Part shown: positions 7,002 to 12,736 of the stretch, piece after piece
Layout of the letters: every line of letters begins with the position of its first letter
Position numbering within the stretch: position 1 is the first letter of the stretch
Source: Syntrophobacterales bacterium
GTDB taxonomy: Bacteria > Desulfobacterota > Syntrophobacteria > BM002
DNA: 15,266 nt
Direction: 5' to 3'
NCBI GenBank assembly: GCA_030601545.1
Contig: JAUVTM010000014.1
Location: 1 to 15,266, forward strand
Translations under genes and position numbers: made by a program
The notes under the pieces: generated by a model
Told to the model about the DNA's origin: nothing
What the model saw: the letters and a program-made list of their open reading frames with translations, nothing else
The model's database searches: none

Positions 7002-7756
7002 GGCCGGCCCCCACCTTGATATTTTTGCACTTGGAAGTCTTCTGGTGGCTCAACGCTGAACAACCCATCGGCAAGTTCAGTATTTTCCTGTAGATTTGAA
7101 AGATAAATCACGGTCCAGTCTTTATTGGACTCTAGGATAGAAATCTCCTGGGGCAACCAGGTATTAGGATCGATCTTGATCTCCAAACGTTTGAAATAAC
7201 GAGCCCGTCTGGCGGATTTTGGCTCCATGGTCATTTGAATCCATTTACGACTGCCCCCTTGAGCTACCAGTGCGACCTGGATTTGGTATTGGCGCTGGAA
7301 CGCTTCCGGATCATCAGTAGCACCAGTGATTCGCTCCAACAGCCCTCCCCCGAATGGTTGGCGGTAAAGACTTGCCTTCTTGAGGTCAGGATAGAGAAGC
7401 AGAATTCTATCACCCTGGGCTACCAGGGTGAGTGGGGCAGGTTGGACCACCTCCCAGCGCAAACGGCCTGGCGGCTGCCAGTAGAGGTGACCCTCCGACT
7501 CCATGGGGGTTATCAAGAGCCGGGAGAATTTCCGTTGTGCAAAATTTCCTTTAAGACTTTTTAATGTCTCGGCTTTTGCCTGAAGTTGTTGCAGAACTTC
7601 GGCTGCGGTTAATTGAGCCCCAGCACCTGCCTTCTGAAGAGACAGGAATGCAGCACCGTACAGAATCAACCCAATACTGAGGAAAAAGGTCAATCCTTTA
7701 AGATTTAAGATTGCAGATTTAAGATTGCAGATTGTAGATTTATAATTCCAAATCAT
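6998..7756 (-). CDS. LolA-like outer-membrane lipoprotein/lipid carrier
   Basis: A 252-residue periplasmic protein of the LolA/LolB fold. Visible signatures are KSLKGNFAQRKFS near the mature N-terminus, SEGHLYWQPPGRLRWEV, then LVAQGDRILLLYPDLKKA, all characteristic strands of LolA-type carriers that shield an acyl group in a half-barrel. Family members move lipoproteins from the inner to the outer membrane; divergent copies in biosynthetic clusters are thought to carry other lipids. The signal peptide is odd: its n-region (residues 2-22) is the translation of an intergenic heptamer array, giving the repeating pattern NLKSAIL, before the hydrophobic core LTFFLSIGLILYGAAFL and cleavage near AGA-Q. 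ATG 7756 has GGGAG eight bases upstream; a TTG at 7771 in the same frame would overlap that site. It follows the LpxL-type gene by 54 bases and overlaps the FabD-like gene as ATGA. Confidence 0.85.
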   Translation of the reverse strand: MIWNYKSTICNLKSAILNLKGLTFFLSIGLILYGAAFLSLQKAGAGAQLTAAEVLQQLQAKAETLKSLKGNFAQRKFSRLLITPMESEGHLYWQPPGRLRWEVVQPAPLTLVAQGDRILLLYPDLKKASLYRQPFGGGLLERITGATDDPEAFQRQYQIQVALVAQGGSRKWIQMTMEPKSARRARYFKRLEIKIDPNTWLPQEISILESNKDWTVIYLSNLQENTELADGLFSVEPPEDFQVQKYQGGGRP

Positions 7757-7809
7757 GTTAGTTGCTCCCAAATCTCAAATCTGAGATCTGCATTCTTAAA
7801 TCTGCAATC
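7702..7809. repeat. Head-to-head heptamer array spanning the LolA-like start
   Basis: Plus strand 7702-7743 holds six 7-bp units alternating GATTTAA and GATTGCA. Minus strand 7809-7768 holds six units (GATTGCA, GATTTAA, GAATGCA and variants). The arms face each other over a ~24-base spacer that contains the ribosome site and ATG of the LolA-like gene. The array begins two bases after the stop of the acyltransferase gene. A folded RNA would place the start codon in the loop, a possible effect on translation. Confidence 0.85.
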
Positions 7810-7810
7810 C

Positions 7811-8689
7811 TCAGATTGGATCCACCAGATACCATTGGTCCGGGTAGCGGCGGATGTACCGTTCAAACACCCCCGCCACCTGTAGCAGGTTATGTTGCAG
7901 CGCCTCTCTCCGGTCAGGGCCATAGTGGAGTTCTAACGGGGACTCGATGATGCCGCGGTAGCGTCCCGGCGCTTCCATGACTGAGAAGGCGGGAATAATC
8001 GGCGCGCGGGCAGCCATGGCCAGAAGCACTGGTCCCACTGGCAGCCGCACCGGGCGGCCGAAAAAAGTCGTGATCTCCGACCTTTCTGAAAACGGTTTGT
8101 CGCCCAAGACTGCCACCAGTTCATTCCGATCCAGGGCCTTGACCAATTCAATGGCACCGAAGGTCGACTCCTCCACTTCAATGATCCGGATGCCGTGGCG
8201 CGATCGCATCACATTGACAAGTGTGTTCGTGAATAAGGTGTTGTGCTTGATGGCAACCACATTCACCGGATAGCCCATGGCCCTCAGCCCCAGCCCGCCA
8301 ATTTCCCAATGGCCAATATGAGCGGTCAGTAGCACTGCACCCCTGCCTTTGGCCAAGGCTTCGTCTAGATGGTGGCGTCCTTCGTAAAGCCGGGCAAATT
8401 CCCGGCTTTCCTCCAGGTTCATACTAAGGAGGCGGAAGAAATCGGCAATGTATATGCCGTAGTTTTGGAAGAATCTCCAGAGAAGCAGCCGTTTGCCAGC
8501 TGGCGGTTGATAACCGTTGAAAATAACATCCAGATTTTGTGAGACATGGCGCCGGTCTCGTCGCGAAAATAAGAAAGCCAGGGCAGCAACCAGACGTGCC
8601 AACCCATAGGTGACCGGTGTTGGCAGCGACTGAACCGTCTTCAGTGCCTGCCGATACAAGAAGGGTTTGTCTAGAAAATGTTCGCGCAT
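7811..8689 (-). CDS. LpxL/HtrB-family acyltransferase
   Basis: A 292-residue protein close to the family's usual ~300. It has the catalytic HX4E motif in TAHIGHWE (His124, Glu129), the conserved LGDKP (about 195-199), FFGRPVRLPVGP (209-220) and APIIPAF (229-235). A hydrophobic stretch near residues 29-41 (LARLVAALAFLF) provides the N-terminal inner-membrane anchor. Family members transfer an acyl chain from acyl-ACP or acyl-CoA onto lipid A precursors, and related copies act on ornithine lipids, phosphatidylinositol mannosides or pigments. The next gene is a LolA-like carrier followed by a FabD-like protein, suggesting a dedicated lipid pathway more than core lipid A synthesis, which is usually encoded elsewhere; this is inference. 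ATG 8689 lacks a clear ribosome site; TTG 8695 in frame is an alternative. First gene of the minus-strand operon, with a candidate promoter at 8875-8903. Confidence 0.87.
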   Translation of the reverse strand: MREHFLDKPFLYRQALKTVQSLPTPVTYGLARLVAALAFLFSRRDRRHVSQNLDVIFNGYQPPAGKRLLLWRFFQNYGIYIADFFRLLSMNLEESREFARLYEGRHHLDEALAKGRGAVLLTAHIGHWEIGGLGLRAMGYPVNVVAIKHNTLFTNTLVNVMRSRHGIRIIEVEESTFGAIELVKALDRNELVAVLGDKPFSERSEITTFFGRPVRLPVGPVLLAMAARAPIIPAFSVMEAPGRYRGIIESPLELHYGPDRREALQHNLLQVAGVFERYIRRYPDQWYLVDPI

Positions 8690-8874
8690 AACCAATCAAA
8701 GCTTATGAGCACTCCCGAGGGAACTCTGGAGTGTCGAAGTATTGGGTATAAAAATCAGAAAATTCACCTTACCGCTATGATTCGATTGTTGGCAAGTACC
8801 CTGTAATTTTTTCAGGTACAGCTCGTTTGCACTATGGATAACTCGTTAATTTCCATAGACCTTAACCACTCCCT

Positions 8875-8903
8875 TTGATAGTGTAAATGGTAACAGCTGT
8901 CAA
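8875..8903 (-). promoter_or_regulatory. Sigma-70-type promoter for the envelope operon
   Basis: The minus strand has a perfect TTGACA (8903-8898), a 17-base spacer and TATCAA (8880-8875; 4 of 6 to the -10 consensus). Transcription would begin near 8868, leaving a ~180-base leader before the LpxL-type start. Prediction from sequence only. Confidence 0.45.
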
Positions 8904-8999
8904 CACTACTCCGTCCCCTGCCAGTAGCGACCGGGCGATGGCGGGTAGGCGCTTTTTTTTCGTTAGCTATTTAGATTATAATACCCCGGCCCAATATTC

Positions 9000-9090
9000 T
9001 AGCCCAGATGTTTCACGAAGTACGCCAAGCCCGGATATCACCGTCCTTCTCCAAGGTCTGGCGACGGCAATGCATGCAACATCCGGGCTA
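9000..9090. mobile_element. Decayed miniature inverted-repeat element (short copy)
   Basis: The ends read TAGCCCAGATGTT and, inverted, TAGCCCGGATGTT, imperfect terminal repeats of about 13 bp. The right-hand ~36 bases match the right end of the element at 15018-15201 at roughly 80 percent by eye (shared GGTCT, CGG, AAT, CATG and AACATCCGGGCTA). Internal GGATAT and CCG also recur in the larger copy. At 91 bases it is about half the other copy's length and is probably a deletion derivative. No transposase is encoded. Confidence 0.65.
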
Positions 9091-9111
9091 AGAGAGATGT
9101 AACTCTTAGCC

Positions 9112-9152
9112 TGGATTATTCATGAACTGACTTCGCGTTCATGAATAATCCA
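9112..9152. repeat. Perfect 16-bp inverted repeat (hairpin)
   Basis: Arms TGGATTATTCATGAAC (9112-9127) and its exact complement (9137-9152) flank a nine-base loop. The core ATTATTCATGAA recurs in the hairpin at 9266-9296, so the two may be the ends of one 9112-9298 miniature element. Confidence 0.85.
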
Positions 9153-9230
9153 CCCTTCGGGCTTCGACTCCGGCCTTTACGGGCCTCCGCTCAGGGCTAA
9201 TCTTGAGCGGGCGCGAAGAACCCTGTCGAA

Positions 9231-9263
9231 ACCCGCAACAAAGACTTTTAATTTGTTGCGGGT
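9231..9263. repeat. Perfect 12-bp inverted repeat (hairpin)
   Basis: Arms ACCCGCAACAAA (9231-9242) and TTTGTTGCGGGT (9252-9263) surround a nine-base loop. The stem is GC-rich at its base but no T-tract follows on either strand, so it is not a textbook terminator. Confidence 0.8.
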
Positions 9264-9265
9264 GC

Positions 9266-9296
9266 TTATTCATGAATCCAAAAGATTCGTGAATAA
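9266..9296. repeat. Inverted repeat touching the radical SAM gene's alternative start
   Basis: Arms TTATTCATGAATC (9266-9278) and GATTCGTGAATAA (9284-9296) pair with a single mismatch around a five-base loop. The right arm ends on the first base of the in-frame ATG at 9296-9298, so in RNA the stem sits immediately before the radical SAM coding region. Confidence 0.8.
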
Positions 9297-9319
9297 TGCA
9301 GGTTAGCTGGATTGTGCCA

Positions 9320-10630
9320 ATGTCATTGAAAATATTGTTGATCTCTCCCATTGGTCTGAAGAAAATTCTAGGGGCGGAGTTTTTCTTTAAGCTCCCCTTC
9401 TTGGGATTACCTACCATTGCCGCATACACTCCGCCGGACTGCGAAATCAAGATGGTGGATGAACGAATTAGGCAGGTGGATTTTGAGGAAGATGGGGATC
9501 TTATCGGGATCACTGTGATGACTCCACTTGCCACCCGGGCATATGAGATTGCCGATGCGTTTAAGCGCAGAGGAAAGAAGGTTGTGATGGGAGGCATGCA
9601 CGTATCAGCGCTTCCGGATGAGGCCCTCCAGCACTGCGATGCGGTTGCGATTGGAGAGGGGGAACAAGTATGGCCACAGATGGTGGAAGACTTCAAAAGA
9701 GGGGAACTGAGGCAGATCTACAAGGCCGAGAAGTTGTTTGATTTAGCGGCAGCGCAACCGCCCCGATGGGATATCATTGACAAAGGATTGTATAGCCCGG
9801 TGGACTTCATCGAGACCACTCGGGGGTGCCCAATCAACTGTAATTTCTGCGCTGTTACCCAGTTCTACGGGGCCAAGTACCGGACCAAACCCGTCAATCT
9901 CGTTGAGGAAATGGTGGCAAAAGTAAAGCCGGTGGATAAGGTTCTGGCCCTCAAGAATCTCATATTCTTCGTTGATGACAATATCATCGCCAACCGAAAA
10001 CATTGCATGGAACTACTTAACATGTTGAAAACCTATAACATCCAGTGGATTGGCCAAGCATCCATATCGGTGGCGAAGGATGACGAAATATTGAAGCTGA
10101 TGTCAGAAACGAGATGCCTCGGGCTCCTTATAGGCATGGAGAGTCTTTCTGAAGAGACCTTGGCGGAGTGTGGCAAGCGCATCAATAAACCGGCAGAATA
10201 CGAGTGGGCCGTGGCCAAGTTGCACCGTTATGGCATTGGCGTCAAGGCCACCTTCATGATTGGCTTCGATAATGATGATCCGTCCGTATTTCCCAAAATG
10301 GCACGATTCATTCGCAAGTCCAGCTTTGATAGTGTCTATTTTAGCATTCTCACTCCCTATCCAGGCACCCGCCTTTATCAGAAGCTTGAAGAGGAGGGCA
10401 GATTGCTCCACAATGATTGGGAGAAGTACGACACCGCTCACGTTGTCTTCCGTCCCAAGAAAATGACCGTGCAGCAGCTGGAACAGGGATTTATTTGGCT
10501 TTACAAGAAAACGCTTTCGCTCGGATCCATAGTTTTGCGACTTGCCAGAGCCAGAACAAATCCTCAGTTTTTTCTTCCCGACAATCTGGCCTTTCGAGCC
10601 TGCCTCCTGAAGATGTTGCGAGGGGGATGA
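9320..10630 (+). CDS. B12-binding-domain radical SAM protein
   Basis: A 436-residue protein. Residues 1-~130 form a Rossmann-like cobalamin-binding domain (starts MSLKILLISP; KVVMGGMHVSALPDEA; IGEGEQ). The radical SAM core follows with the [4Fe-4S]-binding Cys170-x3-Cys174-x2-Cys177 in TTRGCPINCNFC, then the IFFVDDNI strand and a GMESLSEETL segment. The C-terminal part, with LTPYPGTRLYQKLEEEGRL and VFRPKKMTVQQLEQGF, resembles the DUF4070-type tail found on many such proteins. Family members methylate, cyclise or rearrange carbon skeletons (for example BchE and hopanoid methylases); no substrate can be read off here. It lacks an obvious DxHxxG base-off cobalamin motif, as do many of this class. 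ATG 9320 starts the domain as expected; ATG 9296 is in frame but adjoins a hairpin, and neither has a good ribosome site. First gene of the plus-strand group, 181 bases of repeats before the next gene. Confidence 0.88.
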   Translation: MSLKILLISPIGLKKILGAEFFFKLPFLGLPTIAAYTPPDCEIKMVDERIRQVDFEEDGDLIGITVMTPLATRAYEIADAFKRRGKKVVMGGMHVSALPDEALQHCDAVAIGEGEQVWPQMVEDFKRGELRQIYKAEKLFDLAAAQPPRWDIIDKGLYSPVDFIETTRGCPINCNFCAVTQFYGAKYRTKPVNLVEEMVAKVKPVDKVLALKNLIFFVDDNIIANRKHCMELLNMLKTYNIQWIGQASISVAKDDEILKLMSETRCLGLLIGMESLSEETLAECGKRINKPAEYEWAVAKLHRYGIGVKATFMIGFDNDDPSVFPKMARFIRKSSFDSVYFSILTPYPGTRLYQKLEEEGRLLHNDWEKYDTAHVVFRPKKMTVQQLEQGFIWLYKKTLSLGSIVLRLARARTNPQFFLPDNLAFRACLLKMLRGG

Positions 10631-10634
10631 TAGT

Positions 10635-10733
10635 GATTTTAGATTGCAGATTTTGGATTGCGGATTGCAGATTGTGGACTGATAATTGCAAATTGTATAC
10701 TCCATCTACAATCTGCAATATAAAATCTGAAAC
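10635..10733. repeat. Head-to-head heptamer array after the radical SAM gene
   Basis: Plus strand 10635-10697 carries nine 7-bp units (GATTTTA, GATTGCA and variants), the last three decayed. Minus strand from about 10731 down to 10709 reads GATTTTA, TATTGCA, GATTGTA. The arms meet over a short ~10-base spacer and can pair imperfectly. It begins four bases after the stop codon at 10630, in the position of a transcriptional or mRNA-stability hairpin. Confidence 0.85.
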
Positions 10734-10810
10734 TGTGGGAGCGGCTTTCCCCGACCTGCCTGTCCCGGGCGCAGTCCCGGGGAGCCTGTCGAAGGTTAGC
10801 CGCGATTCTG
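10734..10810. repeat. Composite REP-like palindrome
   Basis: TGTGGGAGCGGCTT (10734-10747) and TTAGCCGCGATTCTG (10796-10810) resemble the two halves of a widespread REP-type hairpin, with GCGGCT/AGCCGC as its stem. Between them lie a CCCGGG-based smaller hairpin and the fragment GAGCCTGTCGAAGG, another common interspersed motif. This looks like one repeat inserted in another. It ends one base before the ATG of the next gene. Confidence 0.55.
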
Positions 10811-10811
10811 A

Positions 10812-11456
10812 ATGCTTTCCATGAGCGGTTCTCTATTGTGGTTGCGACGGTTGCTTGCAGGTCTCATGGCTCTGGTTTTATTGGGCTGTGCTACTCCTCC
10901 CCCTGTTCCAGAGAGACTGGAGTTTCTCAACTACCAGGGACACGTAAATGAACACCACACTCTCATTAAGGCCCGACCTTCACAGGTATTTGCGGTGCTA
11001 ACGGATTTTGACAGATTTGTGACGTTAATTCCCACTGATCGCGTTGAACTGAGCAAGGTGAGCCCCGGGCCTTACCAGGTTGGTACAACCATTCGGGCCG
11101 AAACGGTGTATAAGATAAAACTTCGCTGGGATTCACAAGTGGTGCACATGGAGAAGGATCGCCTCCTGGTGCTGCAGTTCCAGGATGGGCCCTTCCGGGG
11201 TGGCTACGAGGTGTGGGAATTGAGGCCCCAAGGAAGCTGCACCAGAGTGAGCCATACCTTTGTTTACAATATTTCCAATTTTCTCTATCGATTGGTGTGG
11301 GTGTTCAAGCGGGGTGAGAAGAAACACAACACCTTGACGGAAGTGACCCTACTGAATCTGAAACGGGAATGCGAAGAAGGACTGTTGCCTCCTTTTATGG
11401 GGGGCCCCAAAGAGGAGGAGGGGTGTGACCTCCTGTTTTCTTTGCCGAGGCAGTGA
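10812..11456 (+). CDS. SRPBCC/START-like domain lipoprotein
   Basis: A 214-residue protein. The N-terminus has two Arg, a hydrophobic core and lipobox VLLGC, so Cys26 is probably lipid-modified. The rest resembles the SRPBCC (polyketide cyclase/Coq10-like) fold: HTLIKARPSQVFAVLTDFDRF is the typical first strand and helix, later YEVWELRPQGSCTRVSHTF and a long C-terminal helix with KRGEKKHNTLTEVTLLNLKRECEE. Such domains enclose hydrophobic ligands, sometimes as cyclases, sometimes as carriers. A lipid-anchored version outside the cytoplasm points to ligand binding or transport more than polyketide cyclisation; this is inference. ATG 10812 and ATG 10821 are both possible and neither has a clear ribosome site; the start lies right after a REP-like repeat. 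The 3' end overlaps the methyltransferase gene by 32 bases. Confidence 0.78.
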   Translation: MLSMSGSLLWLRRLLAGLMALVLLGCATPPPVPERLEFLNYQGHVNEHHTLIKARPSQVFAVLTDFDRFVTLIPTDRVELSKVSPGPYQVGTTIRAETVYKIKLRWDSQVVHMEKDRLLVLQFQDGPFRGGYEVWELRPQGSCTRVSHTFVYNISNFLYRLVWVFKRGEKKHNTLTEVTLLNLKRECEEGLLPPFMGGPKEEEGCDLLFSLPRQ

Positions 11457-12252
11457 ATTCAGACCGTTCATTCGTGAGGGTGAATGGCAATATGTTCGCT
11501 GTCGCCACTGCGGTCTCATTTTCTTGGAGCCGCAACCCTCAAGCAGGTATTTGCACGACCATTATCAGGACTATCTGCCTGCCGACCCTCAAAGTGTGGA
11601 GAGTTGGCGCCGTCTCATGGTGCGGGTATTTATCGAGACTGCCAGGCTCATAGAAACAGCAGTACCCAAGCCGGGGCGGTTGCTGGACGTAGGCTGCGGC
11701 TACGGCTTCTTTCTGAAAGAGATGGCTCAACGTGGTTGGCAGGTAGAGGGAATTGAAATCCCGACCACAGGTTTGCGTTACGCTCGAGATTCCTTGGGGC
11801 TCGATGTTTCAGACCAGCCGTTGCCGCGAGTCGACTGGCCGGATGGGTGCTATGATGTAATAACCCTATTTTACGTAATAGAGCATCTTCCGGATCCAAT
11901 GGCAGTGCTCAAAGAGGCTTATCGGCTTCTGCGACCAGGTGGGTTGCTCTTCCTGAGGTGGCCGCACACCGCCCCCATAGTCAAACTATTGAGGCCCTGG
12001 GCGGAGCGGCTGAAACTTTATCAGGCCCCCTCTCATCTGTTTGACTTTTCTCCAATGACTCTATATAAAATTCTTGACCAATCAGGTTTTCATGAGATCC
12101 GGACAACTGTCTGTGGTTGGACCAGGCCAGCCGGAAAACGAGCGCGTCTAGCGGCGTGGTTCTTTGGCAGTCTGGGAGAAAAATTAGCCAAGATGAGCGG
12201 TGACCGGGTGCTGCTACCTGGGGTGAGCAAGATCACCTTGGCGCGACGCTGA
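11425..12252 (+). CDS. Class I SAM-dependent methyltransferase with N-terminal zinc ribbon
   Basis: A 275-residue protein. Cys4-x2-Cys7 and Cys26-x2-Cys29 (CFLC and CRHC) form a four-Cys zinc ribbon, followed by GLIFLEPQP, a combination common in Methyltransf_23-type enzymes acting on sugars or lipids. Motif I for S-adenosylmethionine is RLLDVGCGYGFFL (85-97), the acidic residue after strand 2 is Glu111, and VIEHLPDP (151-158) and RLLRPGGLLFL are the later core motifs. The substrate is unknown. The start is GTG at 11425, chosen because a strong AGGAGG lies just upstream inside the preceding gene; the overlap with the SRPBCC lipoprotein is 32 bases in another frame, implying coupled expression. 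The next gene follows after 79 bases without a recognisable terminator. Confidence 0.88.
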   Translation: MTSCFLCRGSEFRPFIREGEWQYVRCRHCGLIFLEPQPSSRYLHDHYQDYLPADPQSVESWRRLMVRVFIETARLIETAVPKPGRLLDVGCGYGFFLKEMAQRGWQVEGIEIPTTGLRYARDSLGLDVSDQPLPRVDWPDGCYDVITLFYVIEHLPDPMAVLKEAYRLLRPGGLLFLRWPHTAPIVKLLRPWAERLKLYQAPSHLFDFSPMTLYKILDQSGFHEIRTTVCGWTRPAGKRARLAAWFFGSLGEKLAKMSGDRVLLPGVSKITLARR

Positions 12253-12331
12253 GCCCAAAACAAAACACAGAGAGACTGGATTTTAGAGAACGGTTATTGA
12301 CTGGCGCTAACCAAAACTGTCTGAGGTAGTC

Positions 12332-12682
12332 ATGTCTAAAACTTCCATGATCACCATGATGTGTCTTCTCGTTCTCTTGAGTTTGTCCGGTTGTACTGGA
12401 AAGACAGGTATCATTCGACTCAACACGGACCCACCAGGCGCTGCATACTATGTGGATGGTGTTGAGAGAGGAACAACGCCGGCGGAATTTGAATGGGACC
12501 TCAAGAAGCCCATTTTGCTCGAGGTCAGGAAAGAGGGCTACCATCCTGAGCAGGAACTGCTCAACGCAGCCTGGGTTTGGTATCAAGAGAGCAGAGGAAA
12601 CTATGGTACGGTTCGGGTCGGCGGGGCCACTAAAAAATGGACAGTAACAATTAACCGCAAGTTGAAAGCCGCGCCTCAATGA
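12332..12682 (+). CDS. PEGA-domain lipoprotein
   Basis: A 116-residue protein. The signal sequence ends in lipobox SLSGC (Cys21). The mature part is one PEGA domain, starting GIIRLNTDPPGAAYYVDG and continuing with RGTTPAEFEWDLKKPILLEVRKEGY; the domain is named for its PEGA-like turn, here PPGA. It is a short beta-sandwich usually found on surface or periplasmic proteins and thought to bind other proteins or cell wall; no enzyme activity is expected. A GAGG five bases before the ATG supports the start. Codirectional with the methyltransferase upstream and the activase-like gene 54 bases downstream. No functional link can be read from the sequence. Confidence 0.85.
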   Translation: MSKTSMITMMCLLVLLSLSGCTGKTGIIRLNTDPPGAAYYVDGVERGTTPAEFEWDLKKPILLEVRKEGYHPEQELLNAAWVWYQESRGNYGTVRVGGATKKWTVTINRKLKAAPQ

Positions 12683-12736
12683 TGCATTCTCGGTGCTGGC
12701 GGTTTGCAGAGTAAGCTGTCAAGACCGTAGAAACCA

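Larger units (their letters stand above)
8690..9319. other. Divergent intergenic region rich in hairpins and repeats
   Basis: This 630-base stretch separates the minus-strand envelope operon from the plus-strand radical SAM gene. It holds the operon promoter candidate (8875-8903), a perfect TATAAT at 8977-8982 without a good -35, a decayed miniature element (9000-9090), and strong hairpins at 9112-9152, 9231-9263 and 9266-9296. Between these lies a GC-rich mosaic (9153-9230) containing CTTCGACTCCG, CTCAGGG and CCTGTCGAA, fragments I recall as a common interspersed repeat in environmental genomes. No open frame here looks like a gene. Confidence 0.6.

Noticed and set aside
7702..7809. Possible CRISPR array
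   Set aside because: Units are 7 bp, tandem without spacers, and partly inverted; there are no cas genes.
8710..8733. Small hairpin CACTCC/GGAGTG before the acyltransferase gene
   Set aside because: Only six base pairs with a 12-base loop and no T-tract; likely chance.
8796..8819. Bulged hairpin GTACCCTG/CAGGTAC with T-rich loop
   Set aside because: The T-run is in the loop, not after the stem, and no gene ends nearby, so not a terminator.
8977..8982. Perfect TATAAT as promoter for the radical SAM gene
   Set aside because: The sequence at -35 is a T-run with poor match, and the gene starts about 340 bases away past several hairpins; too weak to call.
10103..10705. 200-codon minus-strand open frame antisense to the radical SAM gene
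   Set aside because: Starts in the heptamer array and mirrors a clearly coding plus-strand gene.
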